The notes under the pieces: generated by a model
Database searches by the model: none
The model's input: the letters and a program-made list of their open reading frames with translations, nothing else
What the model was told of the DNA's origin: nothing
Shown here: positions 1 to 5,149 of the stretch, piece after piece
Numbering within the stretch: position 1 is the stretch's first letter
Layout: each line of letters begins with the position of its first letter
DNA from: Desulfobacterales bacterium
GTDB taxonomy: Bacteria > Desulfobacterota > Desulfobacteria > Desulfobacterales > BuS5
Length of the DNA: 5,149 nucleotides
Assembly (NCBI GenBank): GCA_020056865.1
Contig: JAGVGX010000036.1
Location: forward strand, 1-5,149
Reading direction: 5' to 3'
Program-made: the position numbers and the translations under genes

Positions 1-117
1 GACACAACCATAGATATAATGATTGGAGCTGAAAAAAGAAACATCGAAATATACAAAGCGTTATACAGTATGATCACGAATCCAGCTCCTGTTATGATAA
101 ATTGCCTTAAAATATGA
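1..117 (+). CDS. Possible 3' end of an unidentified upstream gene (partial)
   Basis: Frame 1 is open from the window edge for 38 codons and ends in two consecutive TGA codons (115-117 and 118-120), while the other two plus frames are closed by early stops. The predicted tail ends in NPAPVMINCLKI. The N-P-A-P-V piece faintly recalls the NP-x-PV element near the C-terminus of dihydrodipicolinate-synthase-like aldolases, but those proteins normally continue for 20 or more residues, so the likeness may be chance. No function is assigned. It could also be non-coding sequence that happens to be open, since 38 codons is short. Because this window has a TGA-recoded gene elsewhere, TGA as a stop here is likely but not certain; the doubled TGA makes termination more believable. 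Confidence 0.3.
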   Translation, partial: DTTIDIMIGAEKRNIEIYKALYSMITNPAPVMINCLKI

Positions 118-221
118 TGAGAAATCGATTTGTTAGGTCATCATAAATATTATGGCGCTATAAATTATGTTTTGCCGTCAGGTAAAAATTTTATGTTTAA
201 TTAAAATAATCATCTGATTAA

Positions 222-233
222 AATACGCGTATT
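222..233. promoter_or_regulatory. 12-bp perfect palindrome, possible operator
   Basis: AATACGCGTATT is identical to its own reverse complement. Its GC-containing centre stands out in an otherwise almost pure A/T stretch, and it sits two bases upstream of a TATATT that could serve as a -10 element. The size and symmetry suit a dimeric regulator's half-sites. No regulator is recognised, there is only one copy, and it may be chance. Confidence 0.25.
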
Positions 234-322
234 CTATATTTTAAATAAATTCAAGTGCTATTTGATTTAATAATAAGCATATGATAAAAGAAATAAAATA
301 AGCAAATTTATATTTTTAAATT

Positions 323-326
323 GGGG
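323..326 (+). promoter_or_regulatory. Ribosome binding site deciding the ptsH start
   Basis: A GGGG run six bases before the TTG at 333 is the only purine-rich Shine-Dalgarno-like element near the start of the HPr frame. It overlaps the alternative TTG at 321-323, which has only A/T-rich sequence upstream, so it favours 333 over 321. The GTG at 357 has no visible ribosome binding site. Confidence 0.4.
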
Positions 327-332
327 AAAACC

Positions 333-638
333 TTGTGTAGTTTATCTACATCTACAGTGAAACATTCTGGCAAACATTTTTCAAAGGTTACAATTATCAA
401 CAATGAGCTGGGGCTCCATGCTCGACCTGCAGCGATGATTGCAAAGCTTGCTGCTAACGCAAAAGCAGATATATATATATGTAAAAATGAGAACCAGGCT
501 GATGCTTCAAGCATTATAGACATATTAACCCTTGCTTGCTCACAAGGATCAAGAGTTACAGTAAAAATAGATAATATGCAAGACGTTGATATTTTGGATC
601 GCATTATAGATTTAATTGAAAAAGGTTTTGGGGAATAA
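333..638 (+). CDS. ptsH: HPr phosphocarrier protein of the PTS
   Basis: HPr accepts a phosphoryl group from Enzyme I on a histidine and passes it to EIIA domains. The family signature LGLHARPA is present; the phosphorylated His is encoded at 417-419 (residue 29 from this start). The serine 31 residues later, in ASSIIDILTL (residue 60), matches the regulatory Ser46 of classical HPr, so control by an HPr kinase/phosphorylase is possible. The frame begins with TTG at 321; TTG 333 is preferred for its upstream GGGG, and GTG 357 is a third option. Any of these gives an N-terminal extension, rich in Ser, Thr and Lys, ahead of the HPr fold, whose first strand starts near KVTIIN. The usual length is about 85-90 residues; this one is 94-102. 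An (AT)6 run at 469-480 lies inside the gene. Enzyme I follows after 6 bp, indicating an operon. The family call is firm; the start is not. Confidence 0.93.
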   Translation: MCSLSTSTVKHSGKHFSKVTIINNELGLHARPAAMIAKLAANAKADIYICKNENQADASSIIDILTLACSQGSRVTVKIDNMQDVDILDRIIDLIEKGFGE

Positions 639-644
639 TTTCCT

Positions 645-2414
645 ATGACAAATACAGCTGATAGTGAAGTAACTTTATTCGGCATCAATGCGTCTCAAGG
701 TATTTGTATTGGAAGTGCCTATCTATTGGACCATGAAGGGGTCGATGTTGTTGAAAAATATTTTATCAGCAAAAAAGACCTTGGCAGTGAAATAAAACGG
801 TTCAAGGTCGCTGTAAAAAAAACAAAAGATGAACTCGATCAACTCATTAAGGATACCCCGGCTGAATTGCATCAACATACCCATATTCTTGAAACTCATG
901 TGATGATGCTAAAAGACAAAATGATGTATGACAAGGTCTTGGAAACATGTAAAAAAGAACTTGTTAATGCAGAATGGGCGGTAAAAAAAGTGTTGTCACG
1001 TATTCAAACAATGTTTCAGGATATGCCTAACGCTTACTTAAAAGCCAGAGCTTCAGACATTGTTCATGTCGCTGACCGGGTCATCAGTCATCTGGTCGGT
1101 TCAAAAAAAATAGATGTCAGTGATATAACAAAGCGGGTTGTTCTTGTTGCACGGGACCTTTCTCCTGCAGACACAAGCCAGATCAATTTGGAAAAAATAA
1201 AAGGCCTTGTTACTGATCGTGGCGGGAGGACCTCTCATACCAGTATAATTGCTCACTCTTTGGGCATCCCTGCTGTTCTTGCTGTTGGAAATGCCACAGA
1301 TCTAATTAAAAATGATGACCTTATTATTGTTGATGGCACAGCAGGCCTGGTTATTGTTCATCCAAATGAAGAAACATTGATTCAGTATGAAGAACGAATA
1401 GAAAAATATAAGCATTATAAGGATAAAATCACCAGTGAAAGCCTCTCTAAGGCGAAAACAACGGATGGCTTTACGATTAAGGTCATGGGTAATATTGAAC
1501 TGCCAGATGAGGTGGCATCGGTTCTTGCTAATGGCGGAGAGGGTATAGGGCTTTACAGAACAGAGTTCCAATATTTAAGCAGTTCCACTTTCCCTGGTGA
1601 AGACGAGTTGTTCGAAAAATATAAATATGTAGTTGAAGCCTTAACACCAAACCAGGTTATCATACGCACTTTAGATATTAATGGTGACAAAGCCATTGCC
1701 AGTTCAAAGAAGACCAAAGAGGACAACCCCGCACTTGGGCTTCGTGCCATAAGATACTGTCTTAGACGGCCCGAAGTGTTTAAAACACAATTAAGAGCCA
1801 TTTTAAGAGCGGCGGCATTAGGACATGTGGGAATCCTTTTCCCCATGATATCAACCTATGAAGAAATTCTCATGGCAAAAAAACTCTTATGCGAAGCTGC
1901 CGATTCTTTAGAAAAAGACCAAATAGTTTTTAACAAAGATATTGACATCGGAATTATGATAGAGGTACCTTCCGCAGTTATTCTTGCCGATATGATGGCA
2001 GATGAGGTGGATTTTTTCAGTATAGGCACAAACGATCTGATTCAGTTTGCGCTTGCAATCGACAGGGGGAACAGAGATGTGGCGCATTTGTATAATCCCC
2101 TTAATCCTGCTGTGATAAGAATGATAAAACAGGTTGCTGATGTCGCCAAAAACAAGGGAATCAAAATTCATATCTGTGGGGAAATGGCTGCGGATCCTAT
2201 TCATATACCTATACTTGTAGGTTTAGGCATAGATGAGTTAAGCATGAATCCAAAATCAATCCCGGCAGTTAAAATCATGATACGGTCTATATCAATGCAT
2301 GATGCCGTATTGTCAGCTCAAACAATAATCAATCAGAAAACATCTGCAGATGTCAAAAAAATCCTTATGGATACTTACGGCAGGATTGTTGCTGACAAAC
2401 TATACAAAGACTGA
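645..2414 (+). CDS. ptsI: PTS Enzyme I (phosphoenolpyruvate-protein phosphotransferase)
   Basis: This cytoplasmic enzyme autophosphorylates from PEP and hands the phosphoryl group to HPr. At 589 residues it is close to the usual 570-590. Domains in order: an N-terminal HPr-binding and swivelling domain (about 8-240) with the phosphohistidine in GGRTSHTS (His198), a linker, then the PEP-binding TIM barrel (about 270-560). Visible barrel elements are LYRTEF (Arg305), RTLD (Arg341), NPALGLRAIR (361-370), IMIEVPSAV (Glu440), GTNDLIQF (Asn463, Asp464), Arg474 and the catalytic Cys511 in ICGEMAADP. All expected active-site residues are present, so it should be active. A small departure is Asn346 in TLDINGDK, where glycine is common. 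No GAF domain precedes it, so it is the PtsI rather than the PtsP (nitrogen-PTS) form. The ATG at 645 has a GGGG 11 bases upstream, at the end of ptsH. With no EII components nearby it may serve mainly regulation. Confidence 0.96.
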   Translation: MTNTADSEVTLFGINASQGICIGSAYLLDHEGVDVVEKYFISKKDLGSEIKRFKVAVKKTKDELDQLIKDTPAELHQHTHILETHVMMLKDKMMYDKVLETCKKELVNAEWAVKKVLSRIQTMFQDMPNAYLKARASDIVHVADRVISHLVGSKKIDVSDITKRVVLVARDLSPADTSQINLEKIKGLVTDRGGRTSHTSIIAHSLGIPAVLAVGNATDLIKNDDLIIVDGTAGLVIVHPNEETLIQYEERIEKYKHYKDKITSESLSKAKTTDGFTIKVMGNIELPDEVASVLANGGEGIGLYRTEFQYLSSSTFPGEDELFEKYKYVVEALTPNQVIIRTLDINGDKAIASSKKTKEDNPALGLRAIRYCLRRPEVFKTQLRAILRAAALGHVGILFPMISTYEEILMAKKLLCEAADSLEKDQIVFNKDIDIGIMIEVPSAVILADMMADEVDFFSIGTNDLIQFALAIDRGNRDVAHLYNPLNPAVIRMIKQVADVAKNKGIKIHICGEMAADPIHIPILVGLGIDELSMNPKSIPAVKIMIRSISMHDAVLSAQTIINQKTSADVKKILMDTYGRIVADKLYKD

Positions 2415-2422
2415 TTGGTAAT

Positions 2423-2890
2423 TTGGAAAAAAAACATATTAAGATTGTAACTGAAAACAGAAAAGCCAGGCATACATACTTTATAGAAGATACCTTTGAG
2501 GCAGGCATGGTTCTTAAAGGTACTGAAGTTAAATCTTTAAGAATGGGCAGGGCACACCTGAAAGATTCTTATGCAAGAATAAAAGAAGGCGAGGTATTTT
2601 TATACCAAATGCACATAAGCCCCTACCCGTTTGCTTATTACAGCAATCATGACCCGTTAAGACCCCGCAAACTGCTTTTGCACAAATATGAAATCAAAAA
2701 ACTTTACGGGAAAGTTAATGAAATGGGTTTTTCGCTGGTTCCTTTAAAAGCCTATTTCCAAAATGGGAAGGTAAAAATCACGCTTGCTCTGGTTAGAGGG
2801 AAAAAAAAGTTTGACAAGCGGCATGCTATTAAACAGCGGGATGAAAAAATCGAGCTCGCCCGGGCAAGAAGAGAATATAAAACGATTTAG
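2423..2890 (+). CDS. smpB: SsrA-binding protein SmpB
   Basis: SmpB binds tmRNA and delivers it to stalled ribosomes for trans-translation, in which the nascent peptide is tagged for degradation. The 155-residue length is typical. Family elements seen in order: NRKARHTYFIEDTFEAG (12-28), KGTEVKSLR (32-40), DSYARIKEGEVFL (48-60), HISPY (64-68), NHDPLRPRKLLLHK (75-88), LVPLKAYF (105-112), and the basic C-terminal tail GKKKFDKR...IKQRD, which in known SmpB proteins enters the mRNA channel. The start is TTG, 8 bp after the ptsI stop, with no clear Shine-Dalgarno sequence; no ATG lies near the N-terminus, and residue 6 onward already matches the family, so TTG is almost forced. Translational coupling to ptsI is likely. 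No tmRNA (ssrA) gene is visible in the window, although the two are often close together in bacteria. Confidence 0.97.
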   Translation: MEKKHIKIVTENRKARHTYFIEDTFEAGMVLKGTEVKSLRMGRAHLKDSYARIKEGEVFLYQMHISPYPFAYYSNHDPLRPRKLLLHKYEIKKLYGKVNEMGFSLVPLKAYFQNGKVKITLALVRGKKKFDKRHAIKQRDEKIELARARREYKTI

Positions 2891-2904
2891 TGTCCATCAT
2901 AAAA

Positions 2905-2910
2905 AAGGAG
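2905..2910 (+). promoter_or_regulatory. Strong ribosome binding site for the selenoprotein gene
   Basis: AAGGAG lies five bases before the ATG at 2916 and is the best Shine-Dalgarno sequence in the window; ptsH, smpB and the LOG gene have weak or no such element. It marks a translated gene here even though the frame meets TGA after 12 codons, which argues against an intergenic or decayed region. Confidence 0.8.
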
Positions 2911-2915
2911 AACTC

Positions 2916-3140
2916 ATGACAGAAAAAATCTATATTTACGGGAAGGACGGTTGACCGTTTACAGATGCGGCTCGTGAAGCTTTTGCCAAAAAAAATGACG
3001 TGGAATATATCAATGTTTTATCCGATACTGAAAAATTAAAGACCATGCTCACGTATTCTAATGGAAGGCGTAACGTCCCTGTTATTGTGGAAGGGGAAAA
3101 GATTACCATCGGTTTTAATGGAAGATCATGAGGCGTGTAA
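2916..3140 (+). CDS. Glutaredoxin-like selenoprotein with two in-frame TGA (Sec) codons
   Basis: From the ATG at 2916 the frame runs to TAA at 3138-3140, interrupted only by TGA at 2952-2954 and 3129-3131. Read as selenocysteine, this gives 74 residues with a small thioredoxin/glutaredoxin fold: strand KIYIYGK (4-10), active-site loop GUPFT with Sec13 where glutaredoxins have the first Cys of CPYC, a helix (about 17-27), strand VEYINV (29-34), a helix (about 38-47), NVPVIV with the cis-proline at Pro55, and a GFNG turn (66-69) before the end SUGV with Sec72. It resembles the 'Uxx-star' glutaredoxin-like (seleno)proteins known from Desulfobacterota. There is no cysteine, and the resolving position of the active-site motif is Thr16. 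Each TGA has a SECIS-like hairpin behind it. The gene is 25 bp after smpB and 42 bp before the LOG gene. Its partner and substrate are unknown. Sec13 is well supported; TGA 3129 could instead be the true stop, giving 71 residues. Confidence 0.87.
2967..2986 (+). promoter_or_regulatory. Predicted bacterial SECIS element for Sec13
   Basis: Downstream of TGA 2952-2954 the mRNA can fold as GGCU (2969-2972) with AGCU (2978-2981), including one G-U pair, around the loop CGUGA. GC (2967-2968) with GC (2985-2986) extends the stem past a UUU bulge (2982-2984). The loop begins 18 nt after the TGA and has G as its second base, which fits the published bacterial SECIS criteria (loop roughly 16-37 nt from UGA, a G among the first two loop bases). 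It would recruit SelB with Sec-tRNA. The stem is short, so folding and covariation need testing. Confidence 0.6.
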
Positions 3141-3143
3141 GCA

Positions 3144-3163
3144 TTTCGGCTGGATGCCGATAA
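3144..3163 (+). promoter_or_regulatory. Predicted bacterial SECIS element for Sec72, in the 3' untranslated region
   Basis: Downstream of TGA 3129-3131, UCGGC (3146-3150) pairs perfectly with GCCGA (3156-3160) around the loop UGGAU. Two further U-A pairs (3144-3145 with 3162-3163) form if U3161 is bulged. The loop starts 19 nt after the TGA and carries GG at positions 2-3. The hairpin lies wholly after the TAA stop, so codon content cannot explain it. It is not followed by a U-tract, so it is a poor intrinsic terminator. A weaker competing pairing is GCAU (3141-3144) with AUGC (3154-3157). Confidence 0.6.
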
Positions 3164-3182
3164 AAAATTTTGGTTTAAAAAT

Positions 3183-3833
3183 ATGGAAAAACAATTTATT
3201 ATAGACGATTTTAAGGCGGGAGAGTCGTGGCGTCTTTTTAAAATCATGGGAGAGTTTGTTGAAGGGATCGAAACACTTCGTAAACTTGGACCGGCTGTAA
3301 GTATTTTTGGTTCTGCAAGAACATCTCCTGATGACCCTGTTTATAAAAAGACCGAAGAAATCGCATCGCTTTTAGCAAAAAAAGGGATCGCCGTCATCAC
3401 AGGTGGTGGGGGAGGAGTGATGGAAGCGGCAAACAAGGGGGCTGCCGAAGCAGGGGGCGACTCTGTGGGTATAAACATCGTTCTCCCTCTGGAACAAAAG
3501 CCCAATCCGTTTGCAAACATCAAGCTGGAGTGTAATTATTTTTTTGTCCGCAAGGTCATGTTTGTAAAATATGCTTCAGCTTATATTATTATGCCAGGCG
3601 GATTAGGTACGCTGGATGAATTTTTTGAAGCTGCGACACTGATTCAAACAAAACGCCTTAAACCGCTTCCCATTATCCTGGTTGATTCTGAGTACTGGAC
3701 AGGACTCATTAACTGGATTAAAGAATCCATGCTTAAAAAACAAAGAATATCACCTAAAGATCTTGATATTTTCAAAATCATGGATACCCCCAAAGAAATT
3801 GTCAAGGCTGTTCTGGAAACGATTAAAATATAA
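3183..3833 (+). CDS. LOG-family (TIGR00730) Rossmann-fold protein, predicted nucleotide phosphoribohydrolase
   Basis: LOG-family proteins hydrolyse the N-glycosidic bond of nucleoside 5'-monophosphates, including cytokinin ribotides. Older annotations call them 'lysine decarboxylase', which is misleading. The 216-residue protein shows GPAVSIFGSAR (36-46), the glycine-rich nucleotide loop TGGGGGVMEAANKGA (73-87), Arg123-Lys124, and the hallmark PGGLGTLDE (138-146), with Glu146 the expected catalytic acid and Arg123 the expected partner. The N-terminal segment ESWRLFKIMGEFVEG suits the longer LOG class common in Deltaproteobacteria and supports the ATG at 3183, although no Shine-Dalgarno sequence is visible before it. 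It is probably the last gene of the cluster, 42 bp after the selenoprotein; the intervening space holds the second SECIS hairpin. Its stop is 5 bp from the convergent gcdA stop. The family is certain; the natural substrate is not known. Confidence 0.93.
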   Translation: MEKQFIIDDFKAGESWRLFKIMGEFVEGIETLRKLGPAVSIFGSARTSPDDPVYKKTEEIASLLAKKGIAVITGGGGGVMEAANKGAAEAGGDSVGINIVLPLEQKPNPFANIKLECNYFFVRKVMFVKYASAYIIMPGGLGTLDEFFEAATLIQTKRLKPLPIILVDSEYWTGLINWIKESMLKKQRISPKDLDIFKIMDTPKEIVKAVLETIKI

Positions 3834-3838
3834 TCAAG

Positions 3839-5149
3839 CTATCCTTTGATAATACGTGGCAGTATCATCTGATGATGGGGGCAGATCGACTTGGGGTTCT
3901 GATAAGCAGCCCCTGTAAAAGCGACCATGTATTTTCTGATATCACTCATCTTGACAATTTCATCAACCAGACCACTTTTAGCACAGGCTGCAGGCCTTGA
4001 GTTGTTATGATATGCTTCAGCGAGCCTGTTCATGCTTTCAATAACCGGTTCTAAAGGCCTTCCTGCTTCTTTTTCCTTAACAAGCCGCCTCGAATATGTT
4101 GCTGTAGCAGCCGTTTCCCCATGCATAGTATAAATCTCTGTGGCAGGTGTTCCAATGGTAAAGGCATTGTGCCTGTTTGCTGTAGGGCCGCCCATCAGAT
4201 AATGAGCTGCTGCAGTTCCCTTTCTCAAAACCAGCAGCATCATGGGAATATCCGTCTGCTGAATAGAATAGACCAGACCCTGGCCCAGACCCAGTAACTC
4301 AGCCTTTTCAGCATCATCACCCACATCGATGCCCGACGTGTCCTGAAACCATATAATCGGAATTCTGTCTCTTCCGCAAAGGATTACAAATTCATTCATT
4401 TTAATAAGGCCCTGGCGATAGAGCTTGCCTCCCATACCTGGATATGATGCATATTCAGGATAATTTTTACCAAGATACCCTTGGCGGTTCCCGATACATG
4501 CAACAATAAAGCCGTCAACTTTACACAAGCCTGTATAAATTTCAGGGCCATAACCCGGCTTAAACTCCATATGTTCGCTGCCATCAACCAGGCGAGACAA
4601 CACCTCATCAAAATCATAAACTTTTTTAGGATCAAAAGGTAACAGGCGATAGATATCTTCAGATGAAAATTTCGGATCAATGGGTTTGGCAACTTGATAG
4701 AAATTTGGATCATACGACGGTAACTGCTTCATATAATCTTTAATTCCATCTAACACCTGGGTTTCTGTTTCAAAAACCTGCCTGAAAAACCCCGTGTGAT
4801 TGTAATGCGTATCAACCGCTCCAGGCGGCTTTGCCTTAAAATGCTTTGTTTTTTCAATAATATCTTCTGCTGTCGAAAGATCAAACCCGCCTTTGGGTGC
4901 CATTCCGGAAACTATACCTGCACCGCCAAGCGCCATGTTGCAATCTTTATGGGCTAAAAGAATCGTAGGGCTTATACTGTGGTATCCGCCACCTGCTGGA
5001 TTTGTTCCGTATATTCCTGCAAGAATCGGAATGCCGTTTTGTTCCAGCTCGGCATGCCTGTAAAATGTTGTGCCTGAACCACGGCGGTTAGCATAAAATT
5101 TTTCCTGTTCCGTCAACTTTGCCCCGCTGCAGTTAACCAGCCAGATCAA
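3839..5149 (-). CDS. gcdA: Glutaconyl-CoA decarboxylase alpha subunit, carboxyltransferase (5' end missing)
   Basis: GcdA transfers CO2 from glutaconyl-CoA to the biotin of the carrier subunit; the membrane beta subunit then releases it while exporting sodium. The 436 visible residues align by eye along their length with Acidaminococcus-type GcdA: LVNCSGAKLTEQEK at the left edge, GIYGTNPAGGGYHSISP (45-61), GGAGIVSGM (75-83), KPPGAVDTHY (107-116), GGKLYRQGLIKMNEF (240-254), QDTSGIDVGDDAEKAELLG (269-287), LRKGTAAAHYLMGGP (308-322), HGETAATATYSRRL (343-356) and the ending ICPHHQMILPR. The GGAG and GTAAA segments are of the kind that form carboxyltransferase oxyanion holes. About 150 N-terminal residues lie beyond the window; the TTG at the edge is an internal Leu codon, not a start. 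In Desulfobacterota this enzyme serves the glutaryl-CoA/aromatic route or glutamate fermentation. A related acyl-CoA carboxylase is the alternative, but similarity to GcdA is strong. It is convergent with the LOG gene. Confidence 0.9.
   Translation of the reverse strand: MIWLVNCSGAKLTEQEKFYANRRGSGTTFYRHAELEQNGIPILAGIYGTNPAGGGYHSISPTILLAHKDCNMALGGAGIVSGMAPKGGFDLSTAEDIIEKTKHFKAKPPGAVDTHYNHTGFFRQVFETETQVLDGIKDYMKQLPSYDPNFYQVAKPIDPKFSSEDIYRLLPFDPKKVYDFDEVLSRLVDGSEHMEFKPGYGPEIYTGLCKVDGFIVACIGNRQGYLGKNYPEYASYPGMGGKLYRQGLIKMNEFVILCGRDRIPIIWFQDTSGIDVGDDAEKAELLGLGQGLVYSIQQTDIPMMLLVLRKGTAAAHYLMGGPTANRHNAFTIGTPATEIYTMHGETAATATYSRRLVKEKEAGRPLEPVIESMNRLAEAYHNNSRPAACAKSGLVDEIVKMSDIRKYMVAFTGAAYQNPKSICPHHQMILPRIIKG

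Larger units (their letters stand above)
118..332 (+). promoter_or_regulatory. AT-rich intergenic leader upstream of ptsH
   Basis: About 215 bases with no convincing coding frame and a much higher A+T content than the genes. As the only sizeable gap upstream of the plus-strand cluster, it is the natural place for the cluster promoter. Sigma-70-like pieces can be found (for example TATATT at 235-240, or TTGATT at 262-267 followed by A/T-rich sequence), but in DNA this AT-rich such matches are expected by chance and no single promoter can be fixed. I saw no good sigma-54 -24/-12 element. A perfect palindrome at 222-233 is listed separately. Confidence 0.4.

Noticed and set aside
262..290. TTGATT plus A/T-rich -10 as the ptsH promoter
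   Set aside because: The -10 match is poor, spacing is ambiguous, and comparable matches occur throughout this AT-rich stretch.
469..480. (AT)6 tract as a phase-variation repeat
   Set aside because: It is only 12 bases, in frame within HPr, and encodes conserved-type strand residues. It is too short to suggest regulated slippage.
308..688. Minus-strand open frame across ptsH
   Set aside because: It is antisense to HPr, which has a clear active-site motif; composition looks like a reverse-strand shadow and no family is recognisable.
1302..2204. Three minus-strand open frames within ptsI (1302-1571, 1553-1846, 1908-2204)
   Set aside because: All lie opposite conserved Enzyme I barrel sequence and show no domain of their own.
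2916..3140. Selenoprotein region as a pseudogene with two nonsense mutations
   Set aside because: Both interruptions are TGA, the first falls exactly at the redox Cys position, the rest of the frame is intact with a strong ribosome binding site, and each TGA has a SECIS-like hairpin at the right distance.
3146..3160. Hairpin after the selenoprotein as an intrinsic terminator
   Set aside because: It is followed by A-rich sequence rather than an immediate U-tract, and the LOG gene begins 23 bases later. Distance and loop sequence fit a SECIS better.
2936..3247. Minus-strand 103-codon open frame opposite the selenoprotein gene
   Set aside because: It has no recognisable domain or ribosome binding site and overlaps both the well-supported plus-strand selenoprotein and the LOG N-terminus. 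It is an antisense shadow that could mislead a gene caller.
3341..3523. Minus-strand 60-codon frame with a proline run inside the LOG gene
   Set aside because: The proline run is simply the complement of the glycine-rich nucleotide-binding loop codons (GGT/GGG).
3848..3869. Imperfect hairpin just past the LOG stop (8-bp arms with one mismatch) as a terminator
   Set aside because: No T-tract follows on either strand, and the sequence encodes the conserved C-terminal end of GcdA.
4396..4713. Second minus-strand frame inside gcdA
   Set aside because: It is a frame-shifted shadow of the gcdA coding sequence, which is continuous and conserved there.

Overview
The window looks like a chromosomal segment from an anaerobic, selenocysteine-using member of the Desulfobacterota (former Deltaproteobacteria), probably a Desulfobacterales-type sulfate reducer. 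This is inferred from the AT-rich base composition, an HPr/Enzyme I pair with no sugar permease beside it, a glutaconyl-CoA decarboxylase subunit, and a small glutaredoxin-like selenoprotein. No species can be named from the sequence alone.

Layout: positions 1-117 hold an open frame that may be the 3' end of an upstream gene. Positions 118-332 are a very AT-rich intergenic stretch with a perfect 12-bp palindrome. A tight plus-strand cluster follows: HPr (ptsH, ~333-638), PTS Enzyme I (ptsI, 645-2414), SmpB (2423-2890), a selenoprotein gene (2916-3140), and a LOG/TIGR00730-family Rossmann-fold protein (3183-3833). On the minus strand, meeting the LOG gene tail to tail with 5 bp between stop codons, is the 3' three-quarters of gcdA (3839-5149), whose 5' end lies outside the window.

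The most notable feature is the selenoprotein gene, which an ordinary gene caller breaks up because it has two in-frame TGA codons. Read through as selenocysteine, it gives a complete 74-residue thioredoxin-fold protein with Sec13 at the active-site position (U-P-F-T) and Sec72 three residues from the C-terminus. It has no cysteine, so the two Sec residues would be its only redox centres. Each TGA is followed at bacterial-SECIS distance (18 and 19 nt) by a small hairpin with a 5-nt loop containing G at position 2. The second hairpin lies beyond the TAA stop, so protein coding does not explain it.

Functionally, HPr and Enzyme I form the general phosphorelay that starts from PEP. With no EII permease here they probably serve a regulatory PTS. 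SmpB acts in ribosome rescue with tmRNA. The selenoprotein is a presumed thiol/selenol redox protein. The LOG protein is a predicted nucleotide phosphoribohydrolase. GcdA belongs to a sodium-pumping, biotin-dependent decarboxylase used in glutarate/aromatic or glutamate breakdown and is transcribed independently of the others.
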